Shown piece by piece: positions 55,671 through 64,000 of a stretch of DNA of 64,000 bases (positions are counted from its first letter, which is position 1; each line of letters opens with the position of its first letter). Below the pieces are notes generated by a model. That model worked only from the letters and a program-made list of their open reading frames with translations. It ran no database searches and had not been told where the DNA came from. Both the position numbers and the translations under genes were made by a program. Location of the stretch: contig JANBVI010000078.1 of the NCBI GenBank assembly GCA_024239075.1, forward strand, positions 124,001 to 188,000, written 5' to 3'. The DNA comes from Fischerella sp. CENA71. GTDB lineage: Bacteria; Cyanobacteriota; Cyanobacteriia; Cyanobacteriales; Nostocaceae.

Positions 55671-55973
55671 TTAAGATATTTCAAAAACTTGATCAAGTTG
55701 AGTCAGTTCAAAAACAATTCTGATAGATGGGGAAACCGAGCAAAGGCTAAATTGCCTTCCTAAGTCTTGAGCAAATTTGAGTGCAGACACTAGCGCCATT
55801 AAACCAGCACTATCTAATGCTTCTACTTGCTCCAAATCTACTAGTAATTTAGTATTTGTGTTTTGTGCGAGTGCTTTTGTTAAATCTTGTTGAAATTTTA
55901 GAGCATTAGCAGCATTTAAACTACCTTGAGGACGAATCACCGTAATTGTTGGATTTTTAAGCAGCGCTTGCAT
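55671..55973 (-). CDS. STAS domain anti-sigma factor antagonist-like protein
   Basis: This 100-residue protein is a single STAS domain: ITVIRPQGSLNAANALKFQQDLTKALAQNTNTKLLVDLEQVEALDSAGLMALVSALKFAQDLGRQFSLCSVSPSIRIVFELTQLDQVFEI. Ser55 in LDSAGL is at the position phosphorylated in SpoIIAA-type antagonists. Such proteins are targets of serine kinases/phosphatases and bind anti-sigma factors or regulate transporters. No partner kinase or phosphatase is adjacent, so the pathway is unknown. The spacing from its neighbours suggests a single-gene unit. Confidence 0.88.
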   Translation of the reverse strand: MQALLKNPTITVIRPQGSLNAANALKFQQDLTKALAQNTNTKLLVDLEQVEALDSAGLMALVSALKFAQDLGRQFSLCSVSPSIRIVFELTQLDQVFEIS

Positions 55974-56414
55974 AATAGCATCCTACTAAATGTAAAGTTT
56001 TTCAATAATTAAAGATAGATGTATTTGACCATATACTCTTTCTGCTTACATCGACCATGCGTATTACTTCTCTTAGCCGAATCTTTATTGCTTTGCTATA
56101 TCTATTTAAAGATTGTCAGAAACACAGAAAAATGTATTTAAGTATACTTTTGTTACAATAAAGATTAAATATATTGCTTGCCATACCAACTAGTTTTTAG
56201 TTAGTTATTACTTAAATTTGGTGAATGCAAAAACACTAAGGCAATGATCTATATCCTGACTTCACTTCAACAATGTCATAGATAGAGGAGGCGATCGCAA
56301 ATCAAATCACCCATAGCTTGTGATTCAGATCACTATTAACACAAGTGCTAGATCACATTTTATACAAAATTGCGACTGGGATAATAACTATATAAAGAAA
56401 ATGGTTAATTAGGT
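55974..56414. other. Intergenic region, no gene seen
   Basis: About 440 bp between divergent genes. AT-rich sequence with one GCGATCGC octamer (about 56291) and an inverted-looking GTGATTCAGATCAC stretch near 56321. No convincing promoter or ORF. Confidence 0.4.
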
Positions 56415-56609
56415 ATGAAAACTAGATATATCATTCGTCAACTAGTAGAAAAAGCCCTTTTGATTAAAAAATTAACTCCTGAAATAGAAAATGAAATTAA
56501 CTCAGAACTAACACAAATGGGTTACATCTCTGACATTGATTATGAAGCCTTAGAATTATTGATGGCAGAAATGGATGCTGGTCGAATTCAATTAGTTCCC
56601 AACATCTAA
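56415..56609 (+). CDS. Small acidic protein, unknown
   Basis: The 64-residue product reads MKTRYIIRQLVEKALLIKKLTPEIENEINSELTQMGYISDIDYEALELLMAEMDAGRIQLVPNI. It looks soluble and helical with acidic C-terminal part, a pattern of compact conserved cyanobacterial hypothetical proteins. The conserved-looking LTxEIExxINxELxxxGYISDxDYEAL string is unlikely to be a chance frame. No Shine-Dalgarno of strength is visible. No function can be given. Confidence 0.6.
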   Translation: MKTRYIIRQLVEKALLIKKLTPEIENEINSELTQMGYISDIDYEALELLMAEMDAGRIQLVPNI

Positions 56610-56805
56610 ATTAATACTTAGAAATTAAGTTATTTATTACACTGAATTATTTAGTTCTCACACTTAATCAAGCTAAACAATTTTGTGACAGAAACTTGAT
56701 TACAGTAAGCTTGCCATCTTAAATAATACGACTACTCATATTTTGTGATATCTCAAAATAAAATATTGTGATTTCAAATATTTAAATACAAATTACGGTG
56801 GCTCA

Positions 56806-57168
56806 CTAGCCTGTAGATTGTTTCTTATATGCTTGCCAAACTTCATGAATAAACTGATGAAGTAGCTGTTTAGTAGGGGAGTCTATTTCGGGTTTTGGTT
56901 CTTTTGCTAAGACTTGACTCAAGATGGAAATGACTTCTGTATCTAAAGCTGGTTGAAATAAATCCAATGGCCAAAGTAAATCGGAAGCCTCTCGTAAATC
57001 ATTTATCAGTGGAGGTTCCGAAGATTTTACCAATAATAGCAAAGGACGTACCCAACACAAATGACGGGAAATCACAACTTGAATAACTTCTGCATATAGC
57101 TTAGTGTCATCATGCTCTAAAGATACTATTTGGCCTGGTTGAAAATTCAGTGTAATCTCCATATTCAT
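56806..57168 (-). CDS. Conserved-looking soluble protein, unknown
   Basis: The 120-residue product has an N-terminal beta-rich part (ITLNFQPGQIVSLEHDDTKLYAEVIQVVISRHLCWVRPLLLLV) resembling an SH3-like barrel, then a helical C-terminal part (LLHQFIHEVWQAYKKQ). No named family is recognised. There is no signal peptide. It is single-gene, with unrelated neighbours. The barrel-like beginning suggests a ligand- or protein-binding role, which is only a guess. Confidence 0.55.
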   Translation of the reverse strand: MNMEITLNFQPGQIVSLEHDDTKLYAEVIQVVISRHLCWVRPLLLLVKSSEPPLINDLREASDLLWPLDLFQPALDTEVISILSQVLAKEPKPEIDSPTKQLLHQFIHEVWQAYKKQSTG

Positions 57169-57548
57169 ATAGCTTTGGCAGTGGCATTAATTTTGCTGCT
57201 GCTGTTTCCATTTTAAAAGCTAGCAGAATCAATAGCAATCTGAGTATTGGCGATCGCCTATATGAAGAACAAGGGGGACTTATCAATTAAAAATTAAAAA
57301 TTAAAAATTATGCCCGATGACGCTACTAGGTGCGACAACGGGGGCTTTGGGGTGGGAAACCCTCCAACACAGTGGCTCCCCAATACCCATTGACTCTTGA
57401 CAATTGTCAATGGTCAATTGACCATTGACAAATGACCAACAACCTTTTTGGTGCTATACAATAATTCATAAGTAACTGTAAAGCTAACTCTAGTAAGCAA
57501 ACTCTAGAAAAAACTTGTTGTAGTAAATTATCAGCAGAGCAAGCAGCC
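57169..57548. other. Intergenic region with several dispersed repeats
   Basis: About 380 bp. It includes AATTAAAAATTAAAAATTAAA (57287-57308), then a GCTACTAGGTGCGACAACGG...GTGGGAAACCCTCC...AGTGGCTCCCC element, then TTGACAATTGTCAATGGTC and its inverse, a long palindromic TGACAATTG/CAATTGACC stretch (57395-57435). The clpS promoter presumably lies right of this. No gene is seen. Confidence 0.5.
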
Positions 57549-57830
57549 GTGTCAGTCGAAACCAAACAGAAGCCTTCTACTTCCAGAAAACTAGCGCCTC
57601 AATATCGCGTTTTGCTCCATAACGACGACTACAACACTATGGAGTATGTGGTGCAGGTTCTATTAACTACGGTAGCCAGCCTTACTCAACCACAGGCTGT
57701 TAGCATCATGATGGAAGCCCATAGCAATGGTATTGCTTTAGTTATTACTTGTGCTCAGGAGCCTGCTGAGTTTTATTGTGAGACTTTAAAAAATCATGGT
57801 TTGATTAGTACAATTGAACCAGAAGAATAA
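57549..57830 (+). CDS. clpS: ATP-dependent Clp protease adaptor ClpS
   Basis: A GTG start gives 93 residues: SVETKQKPSTSRKLAPQYRVLLHNDDYNTMEYVVQVLLTTVASLTQPQAVSIMMEAHSNGIALVITCAQEPAEFYCETLKNHGLISTIEPEE. The HNDDYNTMEYVV motif and the terminal GL-type segment are those of ClpS, which binds N-degron residues and delivers them to ClpAP/ClpCP. In cyanobacteria there are two ClpS types; which one this is cannot be told here. It is single-gene, divergent from the preceding minus-strand gene, and not next to clpA or clpC. Confidence 0.92.
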   Translation: MSVETKQKPSTSRKLAPQYRVLLHNDDYNTMEYVVQVLLTTVASLTQPQAVSIMMEAHSNGIALVITCAQEPAEFYCETLKNHGLISTIEPEE

Positions 57831-57965
57831 ATCAGTGAGCAGTTATCAGTAAAGAGTTATTAATGAGCAGTTCACTCACTCACAAATTTTAAAACCAAGT
57901 TGGTCTATAAGTGAGAATATTTTTGATAAACTAGCTGAAATTCTTAAAATTCTAGCCAGTTTGGT

Positions 57966-58832
57966 ATGAAAATAAACCTTGCTCTTTTAGCCCAGCGTTC
58001 TGTGTTTATCAGGCTGGGTTGTTTTATTCTAATTTTATTAGTGCTGTGGTTGCCTTTTGCCATACCAATATATTTATTAGTACCCGATAGTAATTTAGTA
58101 ACTATTTTAACAATGGTACTACTATATATAGAATTGATTTTTTTACTCAGAATATGGGGTAAGCAAGTTTATAAACAACCTCAAATTTTCCAGCACTACG
58201 GTTTACAGTTTACGCGATTAAACGGCGTAGATTTACTACAAGGATTAGCGATAGGATTAATTAGCGTTTTAATTTTATTTGGTTTAGAAGGGTTGTTTGG
58301 GTTTTTGGTGTGGCAACAACCCAAAGTTTTTTTATTAAAAATAGTATTAGAAGGTTCTCTTACAGGTTTGGGTATTGGGTTTGCCGAAGAATTATTATTT
58401 CGAGGCTGGTTGTTAGATGAATTGCAGCGAGACTATTCTCCCCGTGTGGCACTTTGGGCAAGTGCAATAATTTATGGAGTATCGCATTTTATTAAACCTT
58501 TGGAAGCGATTATTCACACATTGCCACAACTTCCGACTTTAGTGCTGCTGGGGTTGACGCAGGTATGGGGAAAGCGCTGGCGACGGGGGCGTTTGGGATT
58601 ACCTATTGGTTTACATATGGGTATAGTTTGGTGTTATTACATCGTTAATATTGGCGGGTTAATTGAATATACGAATCGGGTTCCTGATTGGGTGACAGGG
58701 GTAAATAAAAATCCTTTGATGGGATTAATGGGATTAGTATTAATGGGCGTGTTGGCTTTGTGGATGAGGAGAAAAGCCTCCACATTTACCATAGATGGAT
58801 CTAAAAATGCAAAATTCAATATCAAAAATTGA
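57966..58832 (+). CDS. CPBP family intramembrane glutamic protease
   Basis: The 288-residue protein has about seven hydrophobic helices and the CPBP motifs: FAEELLFRGWLLDEL (motif 1, the catalytic Glu pair plus Arg), YGVSHF (motif 2) and a later GLHMGIVWCY (motif 3 His). These residues define the Abi/CAAX-prenyl-endopeptidase-type family. Some members mature modified peptides or give immunity; here the substrate is unknown. The last 11 bp overlap the convergent kinase remnant. Confidence 0.88.
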   Translation: MKINLALLAQRSVFIRLGCFILILLVLWLPFAIPIYLLVPDSNLVTILTMVLLYIELIFLLRIWGKQVYKQPQIFQHYGLQFTRLNGVDLLQGLAIGLISVLILFGLEGLFGFLVWQQPKVFLLKIVLEGSLTGLGIGFAEELLFRGWLLDELQRDYSPRVALWASAIIYGVSHFIKPLEAIIHTLPQLPTLVLLGLTQVWGKRWRRGRLGLPIGLHMGIVWCYYIVNIGGLIEYTNRVPDWVTGVNKNPLMGLMGLVLMGVLALWMRRKASTFTIDGSKNAKFNIKN

Positions 58833-59043
58833 AAATATATGTAAATTTGGGATCACGATTAGCTTGTTCGCTTGGCATATAGCCAGCAGTCCCGATCACA
58901 ATAGTAGACCTGATTTTGACTACACATTGGGCATAAGTGGGTAAATCCATATCTTTTGCCAAATAAGTGTCAGCAAATCCACCACTTCCCAATTGTTGGA
59001 CTATCTGGTAGTGATTACGCAAGATTGTTCCATTGACCAGCAT
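58822..59043 (-). pseudogene. Serine/threonine kinase remnant
   Basis: The 73-residue frame joins two distant parts of a Hanks-type kinase. MLVNGTILRNHYQIVQQLGSGGFADTYLAKDMDLPTYAQCVVKI is the glycine-rich loop and subdomain II lysine region; it runs directly into RSTIVIGTAGYMPSEQANRDPKF, the activation-segment end (subdomain VIII). The catalytic HRD and DFG loops (roughly 130-140 residues) and the C lobe are missing. The frame across the join is intact, so the deletion was clean. It cannot be a working kinase; it is a decayed copy or a very short regulatory fragment. It overlaps the CPBP gene end. Confidence 0.8.
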
Positions 59044-59144
59044 AAGGTTGAATCAGTAGGGCTAAACACTAATCTCATTGTGTTAATCAACATCAATGCT
59101 CAACCGTTTAATTACTGGAAAAATAATATTTTAGTTACTTTTGT

Positions 59145-59783
59145 TTACGATGCAACTTCAGCTATTGTCCCTAACAAACAAGCCCGATCTAAATTTACTC
59201 CATTTAAATTCGCCCCTTCTAACTCTGCACACAGTAAATTTGCACTTGTCAAATTTGCCCCTGACAGATTAGCTTCTCTCATATCTGCTTCTTCTAAATT
59301 GGCTTCACTCAACAACGCTCCTTGCAAATCTGCACGGCTTAAGTCTGCGCCTTTGAGATTCGCCCCCGTCAGGTTAGCACCTCGCAAGTCAGCACCCCGG
59401 AAATCTACTCCTTGTAAGTTGACATTCATTAAATTTGCACCACTCAAGAAAGCACCAGCAAAAGACACTTCACTCAGTCTCGCCCCCATTAAATTAGCAC
59501 CACGTAAATTGCTACCCCTTAAGTCAGCACCTGTCAAATCTGCTTGCATCAAGTTTGCGCCCATCAAATTCGCCCGCAAATTAGTTGCTTGTAGGTTTGC
59601 TCCCATCAAATTCGCACCCTCCAAATGCCCACCTTCAAGTTTAGAAGCAGCGAAATTTGTACCCACAAGAGTAGCACCAGCAAAATTAATGCGGTTTAAA
59701 TCCAAATTTGATAAATCCTCATCTTCTAAATTAGCTCCTGCTAAGTGCTTAACTTTTCCCGATTTAATAGCTTCTATATTCAT
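59145..59783 (-). CDS. Pentapeptide-repeat protein
   Basis: The 212-residue protein is almost wholly A(D/N)LXX repeats, for example LEGANLMGANLQATNL and GADLRGANLTGANLKGADLSRADLQG, giving a right-handed quadrilateral beta-helix. A non-repeat N terminus reads MNIEAIKSGKVKHL. One unit near residue 70 (TNLR-ANLMG) is a residue short, which would break the helix register. There is no signal peptide, so it is probably cytoplasmic. Its function is unknown; some relatives mimic DNA and inhibit gyrase. It starts 101 bp upstream of the kinase remnant. The long opposite frame is an antisense shadow of its repeats. Confidence 0.9.
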   Translation of the reverse strand: MNIEAIKSGKVKHLAGANLEDEDLSNLDLNRINFAGATLVGTNFAASKLEGGHLEGANLMGANLQATNLRANLMGANLMQADLTGADLRGSNLRGANLMGARLSEVSFAGAFLSGANLMNVNLQGVDFRGADLRGANLTGANLKGADLSRADLQGALLSEANLEEADMREANLSGANLTSANLLCAELEGANLNGVNLDRACLLGTIAEVAS

Positions 59784-59935
59784 AAAACCTATAAAAAATT
59801 TCTTTGTGATCTACCCTAGCTGGAAGCCGCTAACATGTCTATGTGTCCTAACCTAGTGGGTAGAACGCAAAGCACGCAAAGAAAAAAGAGTTCAAAAAAA
59901 TTTTGCGTAAATCCTAGTTAAGCTAAAAAACATAG

Positions 59936-61336
59936 TTAACGGATACGTAAATTCGGATTTCTTTCAACACTAGTCTTGGTTTCGCTATCGAGTCGAGAAT
60001 CCAGTAACCACATACCAACACTGAGTTTGGGTGTAATTATGGGTAACTCTAGTCCTTGTTGTAAACCCATGACTAATAGTGTCAAAGTATCTATCAGTTT
60101 TGGATCAAACCGTTGTGATTGTTGTTTGCATTCTTCTAAAGCTTGATTAATTATTTCTTCACGACTCAATTGAGATGATTGTTTTTGATGCACTCGCCAC
60201 TGAAATTCAACAATCAGTGCCAAAATTCTCGATTCTAGAGGAATTTCATCCCCAGCTAATCCCGCAGGTTCACCAGTTCCATCCCAATACTCGGTTTGGT
60301 GAGTAATAATTTGTGCTACCGCTCGTAGTCGTGGCATAGTTCGCAGTACCTGCGCTCCTGGTACAAGAGAACAAGTTAAAGGACAACTGGGTGCATCTTC
60401 TTGGTAATAAGTAGTTGTACTGGGAGTCAGTACGCTTTCGACTCTTTGCAATGGATCTAAACGGTGTAGCAATCCAGCCAGTCGCAATCTTTTGATCTGC
60501 CATGCGGGCAAATCCAAAAGTTGTCCCATTGTTTCTACGAGCGTCACGACTTCTGCTGCTGCCATGGGATTAGTAATATCAGCAGCATCTATAATTTGTG
60601 CCATCCGCAAAAATGCCTGGATTTCATTGGAAACTAAGTTAGTATCTAAAGCTTGGTGGCGGATGTTTGTGGGAACAGATATGTTTTCTTGTCCGGTTTG
60701 CAGGTAATCAACGACGCGGGAAACTACCGCACTCAATTCTTCTGGTGTAGCCAAGCTAGGTTGAATGCTATCTTGATAGGCAGTCAGTTTTGCTGCTAAT
60801 TCTGGGTTGTAGCGTTGAATATGAGCGATCGCCAATGTAGCTGTTTCTTTGACTAATTCTGGTTCAAATGTCCACAAGCCGTAAAATTTTCGTTCTAAGT
60901 CCGACGCAGGCAATCCAGAAGCACCATAATCAGTCTCTGATAATTCTTGACAAATTACCATAGCTGTGTATCTTGGTGATAGGATAATCAAGTGCCATTC
61001 CTGAGCCACTGGGTCAGCTGGATCTAAAGCAACTAAGTTAACATTCGGTAATTGACTGGTAGGATGTTCTGTCCAGCCAGTATCCGGATCTGCCATGATC
61101 GCTATGTGACCGGATTTTTTAGCGATGTCTGCATATCGTTCGGCTTCTTGAAGATACCATTTTCCCTGTTCAAAGGCAGTAATTACCAAGGGTGAGGTGA
61201 CATCATTCAGTATATGGTCTTCTAGGGCATGACACAGAGCGACTAAGGTATTTTTATAGTACACTCCGAATCTAATTGGTCTTTTGCTATGGCGATGAGC
61301 TATTTCCAGTTGTTGGAGTATGGAGCCTTGTAACAT
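59936..61336 (-). CDS. DICT sensory domain protein with HD-like C terminus
   Basis: The 466-residue protein has an N-terminal DICT domain: LEIAHRHSKRPIRFGVYYKNTLVALCHALEDHI and VITAFEQGKWYLQEAERYADIAKKSGHIAIMADPD, extending to about residue 190 (EWHLIILSPRYTAMVICQE). DICT domains sense light or other signals next to diguanylate cyclases and kinases. Residues about 280-420 resemble an HD-GYP domain (LLHRLDPLQRVES, HQTEYWDGTGEPAGLAGDEIPLESRILALIVEFQWRVH), but the usual HD and HHExxDGxGYP residues are degenerate, so phosphodiesterase activity is doubtful. It is probably a signalling protein. Confidence 0.82.
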   Translation of the reverse strand: MLQGSILQQLEIAHRHSKRPIRFGVYYKNTLVALCHALEDHILNDVTSPLVITAFEQGKWYLQEAERYADIAKKSGHIAIMADPDTGWTEHPTSQLPNVNLVALDPADPVAQEWHLIILSPRYTAMVICQELSETDYGASGLPASDLERKFYGLWTFEPELVKETATLAIAHIQRYNPELAAKLTAYQDSIQPSLATPEELSAVVSRVVDYLQTGQENISVPTNIRHQALDTNLVSNEIQAFLRMAQIIDAADITNPMAAAEVVTLVETMGQLLDLPAWQIKRLRLAGLLHRLDPLQRVESVLTPSTTTYYQEDAPSCPLTCSLVPGAQVLRTMPRLRAVAQIITHQTEYWDGTGEPAGLAGDEIPLESRILALIVEFQWRVHQKQSSQLSREEIINQALEECKQQSQRFDPKLIDTLTLLVMGLQQGLELPIITPKLSVGMWLLDSRLDSETKTSVERNPNLRIR

Positions 61337-61501
61337 GGGGTTTTTGTTAAATGAACCGCACAGGTGTAGGAAATATAAATTTAATTTATGCTTCTGATTA
61401 TTTAGTTTACTTTGGAAAACATGAGTAAAGGTAAAAGGAGAAAGGAAAATCTCTTTGGCCTTTTACCATTACCGTTAATTCTGACTAACGATAGTTAGTT
61501 T

Positions 61502-63082
61502 TTAAACACCCACCAATTGTTTTGTTTTAGGCTCAAGGGGTGCAGAAAGTGCTTCTTCTAGTTCAGCACAACCCAGTCTTTCCTCTAAGATTTTCATAAC
61601 TTCGCGTCCAAAGTCATTGGGGTTTTGTCGCCAAGCTTGTAAGCAAACTTCGCCAAAGAAAGAACCAAGGGGTTCTGGGTTCCACAGCATCTTTTGGACA
61701 GTCCAAGGTGTGATGTTCATCGGATCGTACCCTGGTTTAAGAATATTTTCTTTGAAAGCATACTCTTCGAGGTGGGTGTGGGGTTGTAGTCCGATAAAAA
61801 AGATCGCAGGTTCGACTTTATCTACTCCAAAAATCCGTTCTAGTTCACGGTGATAAGCGATGGTTTGGCGAATGGTTTCCGGGCGTTCGTCAATCACATT
61901 AAAAGAATAATTGACGGAAACTAAATCGTTAAACCCAGCGGCTTTTAAATCTCGACAGTTTTGCAAAACAGTACGGAGATTGTAGCCCATCCGCATTTTC
62001 CGCACCAACTCTTGAGAACCACTAGTGATACCGATCTCAAAGTAATTCATCCCGGTTTTCACCATCAAATCGCACAATTGGGGAGTGACATTATCAGCCC
62101 GGATGTATGCTGCCCAGTGAATGTCTTCCATTCCAGAATCGACGATTTTTTGTAAAAGTTCAGCAGCATCAGCAATAAATTTACGGGCGGGGATAAATTG
62201 GGCGTCAGTAAACCAGAAATTGCGAACACCGCGATCATATAACTGTCGCATTTCAGCAACAACTTCATCGGCGGGGTTTATGCGTACCTGTTTACCTTCC
62301 ACGACAGTGTAAACGCAGTAGCAGCAATTATGGGGACAACCGCGTTTGGTTTGGACACCGATGTAAAAATCTCCATCTTGGAGGTAATATTTAAACTCCG
62401 GCCAGATGGTTTCAATGTAATCGTAATTACAAGCAGTTTTCTCTAGTGGTGTCGGTTGTTCATGAATGAGGCGATCGCGTGGTTTCTCTTCTCCAACGAC
62501 ATAACATCTTTCATCGCGAAATTCTTGGCCGCTCAGTAGTTTTGTCAGCAAAGTTTCGCCTTCACCTACAGAGACAATAGTATCCTTTGGTAAGCTTTTA
62601 CCTAGCTGTTCGTAAAAGACACTGACAGCACCACCACCAACAATTACACGAGCATTCGGATGATAACGTTGAGCGCGTTTGATACCCCGCTTTAGTAATC
62701 CTAAATTCCGCCACAACTCACCGTAGTATCCCGATGCTATTCGCAGCAAACCAAAAGCTCCCTGTAGCTTGAGAAATGGATTGCGAGAGTAGAAAAACTC
62801 AAAGGTATACTGCAATGGATTACCACCACGTCCACCGACTGGAGCATAAATCTGGATATCTCGCCACGAGAAGACTAGCAGTGTCGGCTGAAATTCATCG
62901 ATACAGCGATCCAGGGCTTTAGCATAATCTAAAGGTGGCACTGTTCCTAAATCAAAAATACGCTGTTCAATGTTAGGAAACTGCTTGTGGACATGATCGC
63001 TAAGGTATACAACCCCAATAGGAAAGATGGGGTTACACGGAAGGCGAACATAGAGAATTTTGTTGAATGTTTGAGCTTCCAT
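61502..63082 (-). CDS. B12-binding radical SAM protein, probable photosystem II high-light acclimation type
   Basis: This 526-residue protein has an N-terminal B12-binding-like region (ILYVRLPCNPIFPIGVVYLSDHVHKQFPNIEQRIFDLGTVPPLDYAKALDRCIDEFQPTLLVFSWRD) and a radical SAM core with RGCPHNCCYCVYTV, whose CX3CX2C binds the 4Fe-4S cluster. Conserved WFTDAQFIPARKFIADAAELL and EIGITSGSQELVRKMRMGYNL segments follow. From memory this matches a cyanobacterial family named photosystem II high-light acclimation radical SAM protein. The chemical reaction is not established. It is a single-gene unit; upstream 495 bp contain no neighbour. Confidence 0.85.
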   Translation of the reverse strand: MEAQTFNKILYVRLPCNPIFPIGVVYLSDHVHKQFPNIEQRIFDLGTVPPLDYAKALDRCIDEFQPTLLVFSWRDIQIYAPVGGRGGNPLQYTFEFFYSRNPFLKLQGAFGLLRIASGYYGELWRNLGLLKRGIKRAQRYHPNARVIVGGGAVSVFYEQLGKSLPKDTIVSVGEGETLLTKLLSGQEFRDERCYVVGEEKPRDRLIHEQPTPLEKTACNYDYIETIWPEFKYYLQDGDFYIGVQTKRGCPHNCCYCVYTVVEGKQVRINPADEVVAEMRQLYDRGVRNFWFTDAQFIPARKFIADAAELLQKIVDSGMEDIHWAAYIRADNVTPQLCDLMVKTGMNYFEIGITSGSQELVRKMRMGYNLRTVLQNCRDLKAAGFNDLVSVNYSFNVIDERPETIRQTIAYHRELERIFGVDKVEPAIFFIGLQPHTHLEEYAFKENILKPGYDPMNITPWTVQKMLWNPEPLGSFFGEVCLQAWRQNPNDFGREVMKILEERLGCAELEEALSAPLEPKTKQLVGV

Positions 63083-63577
63083 CTTGCCGTTTATCTGGGG
63101 TAAAAGAGCAAACTTTGATTCTGTAGTCGTTGTGTTTTGGTTTTAGTGTTCGTATCAAAATCGTCATTAAAATCAAGGACGATTACTGATGTTCATGGCT
63201 TGGTTTAAGTGATGAAAATAGCTAAATATTGCCCTGTATCACAAATGCATAGCATGAATAGGATTTTATGAAAGTAGTGTATCTATAGCTTTACAATAAC
63301 ATCGACTTCACTCTAGAAGCGATCATCGGTACAAGCCCTTTCCTTAACTATTGCCTATTGACCTAACAAAGTATTGATGAATTGTTCATGCTTAATATAT
63401 AATTGCAAAAAAAGCATAAATTTTTACGAAAAATTCATAACTAGAAATTTGTATTTCTTTAGGTAGAAAATAATTCAGAAAACTTCAGTTGGTAGTCGCA
63501 GTTACAGCAACTGGGGATCAGTCAGTGTTAGTTTTTATATGTAAGATAAAATTGTGGCGTAAAGCTCCTCAGCAGTT
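63083..63577. other. Intergenic region, no gene seen
   Basis: About 495 bp between the divergent radical SAM and DUF1830 genes. AT-rich; no ORF, palindrome or clear promoter stands out. Confidence 0.4.
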
Positions 63578-63970
63578 ATGGCTCAAATATTAGATCCTCT
63601 ACCACCGGAGCAATCAGGAAAGATTCTCTGCTGTTACGTAAATGCCACGAGCAAAATACAGGTGGCTCGCATCTCGAATATTCCTAACTGGTACTTTGAA
63701 AGGGTTGTCTTTCCTGGACAGAGGCTAGCGTTTGAAGCCCCCATTGAAGCTCAACTTGAAATTCATACGGGCATGATGGCAAGTGCTATTTTATCGGATA
63801 AAATTCCGTGCGATCGCCTTGCACTTAACGAACCTAGTAGTTATGAATTAGAAAACTCAGAACAAACAAACGACTCAATCAATAAAAAACCGATAGTACA
63901 GTCTATTAAGACAAAAACTGAAGATACAACAAAACCTTTAACAATATCTGGTTTCGCATCCGTTGATTAA
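63578..63970 (+). CDS. DUF1830 family protein
   Basis: The 130-residue protein begins MAQILDPLPPEQSGKILCCYVNATSKIQVARISNIPNWYFERVVFPGQRLAFEAPIEAQLEIHTGMMASAILSDKIPCDRL, the cyanobacterial DUF1830 signature with the CCYVN motif. Residues after about 90 are polar and low-complexity (ENSEQTNDSINKKPIVQSIKTKTEDTTKP), longer than the conserved core. No function is known for the family; the two adjacent cysteines may bind metal or act in redox control. It is complete inside the window; the stop is at 63968-63970. Confidence 0.85.
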   Translation: MAQILDPLPPEQSGKILCCYVNATSKIQVARISNIPNWYFERVVFPGQRLAFEAPIEAQLEIHTGMMASAILSDKIPCDRLALNEPSSYELENSEQTNDSINKKPIVQSIKTKTEDTTKPLTISGFASVD

Positions 63971-64000
63971 AAAAAAATTGTTTAATTTCTTTTAGGGTTG

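Noticed and set aside
58993-59856. Long plus-strand frame rich in KFAP and KSAP words
   Set aside because: It is the antisense shadow of the pentapeptide-repeat gene 59145-59783; the repeats keep the opposite frame open.

Overview
The window comes from a filamentous, probably heterocyst-forming cyanobacterium (Nostocales; Nostoc/Calothrix-like). Evidence: a ferredoxin-type glutamate synthase, the cyanobacterial str-operon order rpsL-rpsG-fusA-tuf-rpsJ, an RNase E ending in the cyanobacterial nonapeptide RRRRRRSSA, DUF1815/DUF1830/DUF1997 proteins, many GCGATCGC (HIP1) octamers, and abundant short tandem or dispersed repeats of the GGGGATC, TGACAAATGAC and GTAGAGACG types. I saw no tRNA, rRNA or complete transposase gene and no cas gene.

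Layout. 0-8 kb: a PRC-barrel stress-type protein, an ArsC/Spx-like protein, a GH57 glycosidase, miaB, a photolyase-like fragment protein and hyuB. 8.08-9.35 kb: a CRISPR array of 18 identical 37-bp repeats. Its leader and a good promoter lie on its right, so it is transcribed leftwards towards hyuB. 9.6-13.4 kb: a CX5R phosphatase, a methyltransferase and hyuA, all on the minus strand; the two hydantoinase/oxoprolinase halves are thus separated by the array. 13.8-22.1 kb: a small membrane protein, succinate dehydrogenase flavoprotein, DUF1815, a TPR-CHAT protein, a thioesterase and dxr. 22.4-30.1 kb: a cluster of five polytopic GT-C-like proteins (two PIG-V-like, two DUF2079, one GT39-like) that looks built by duplication, followed by a polysaccharide deacetylase, gltS and a phosphodiester glycosidase. 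39.7-47.2 kb: a mannose-6-phosphate isomerase cupin, an IscA-type protein, the str operon and a LON-domain protein. 47.3-52 kb: pheA with a possible attenuator leader, DUF1997, and the rne-rnhB pair. 52-64 kb: a DUF2344-fused radical SAM protein carrying repeat-derived insertions, STAS, clpS, a CPBP protease, a kinase relic, a pentapeptide-repeat protein, a DICT-domain protein, a second radical SAM protein and DUF1830.

The most interesting signals are (1) a 13-codon minus-strand ORF with Phe-Phe-Trp-Lys-Leu-Tyr ahead of a terminator-like hairpin in the pheA leader, whose start region can pair with the hairpin's 5' arm; (2) the CRISPR array running without a visible terminator into hyuB 39 bp away; (3) intergenic repeat sequence found in frame inside coding genes or supplying start codons; (4) the duplicated GT-C cluster; and (5) a 137-bp MITE-like element upstream of rne. 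All protein identities rest on reading the translations; no database search was run.
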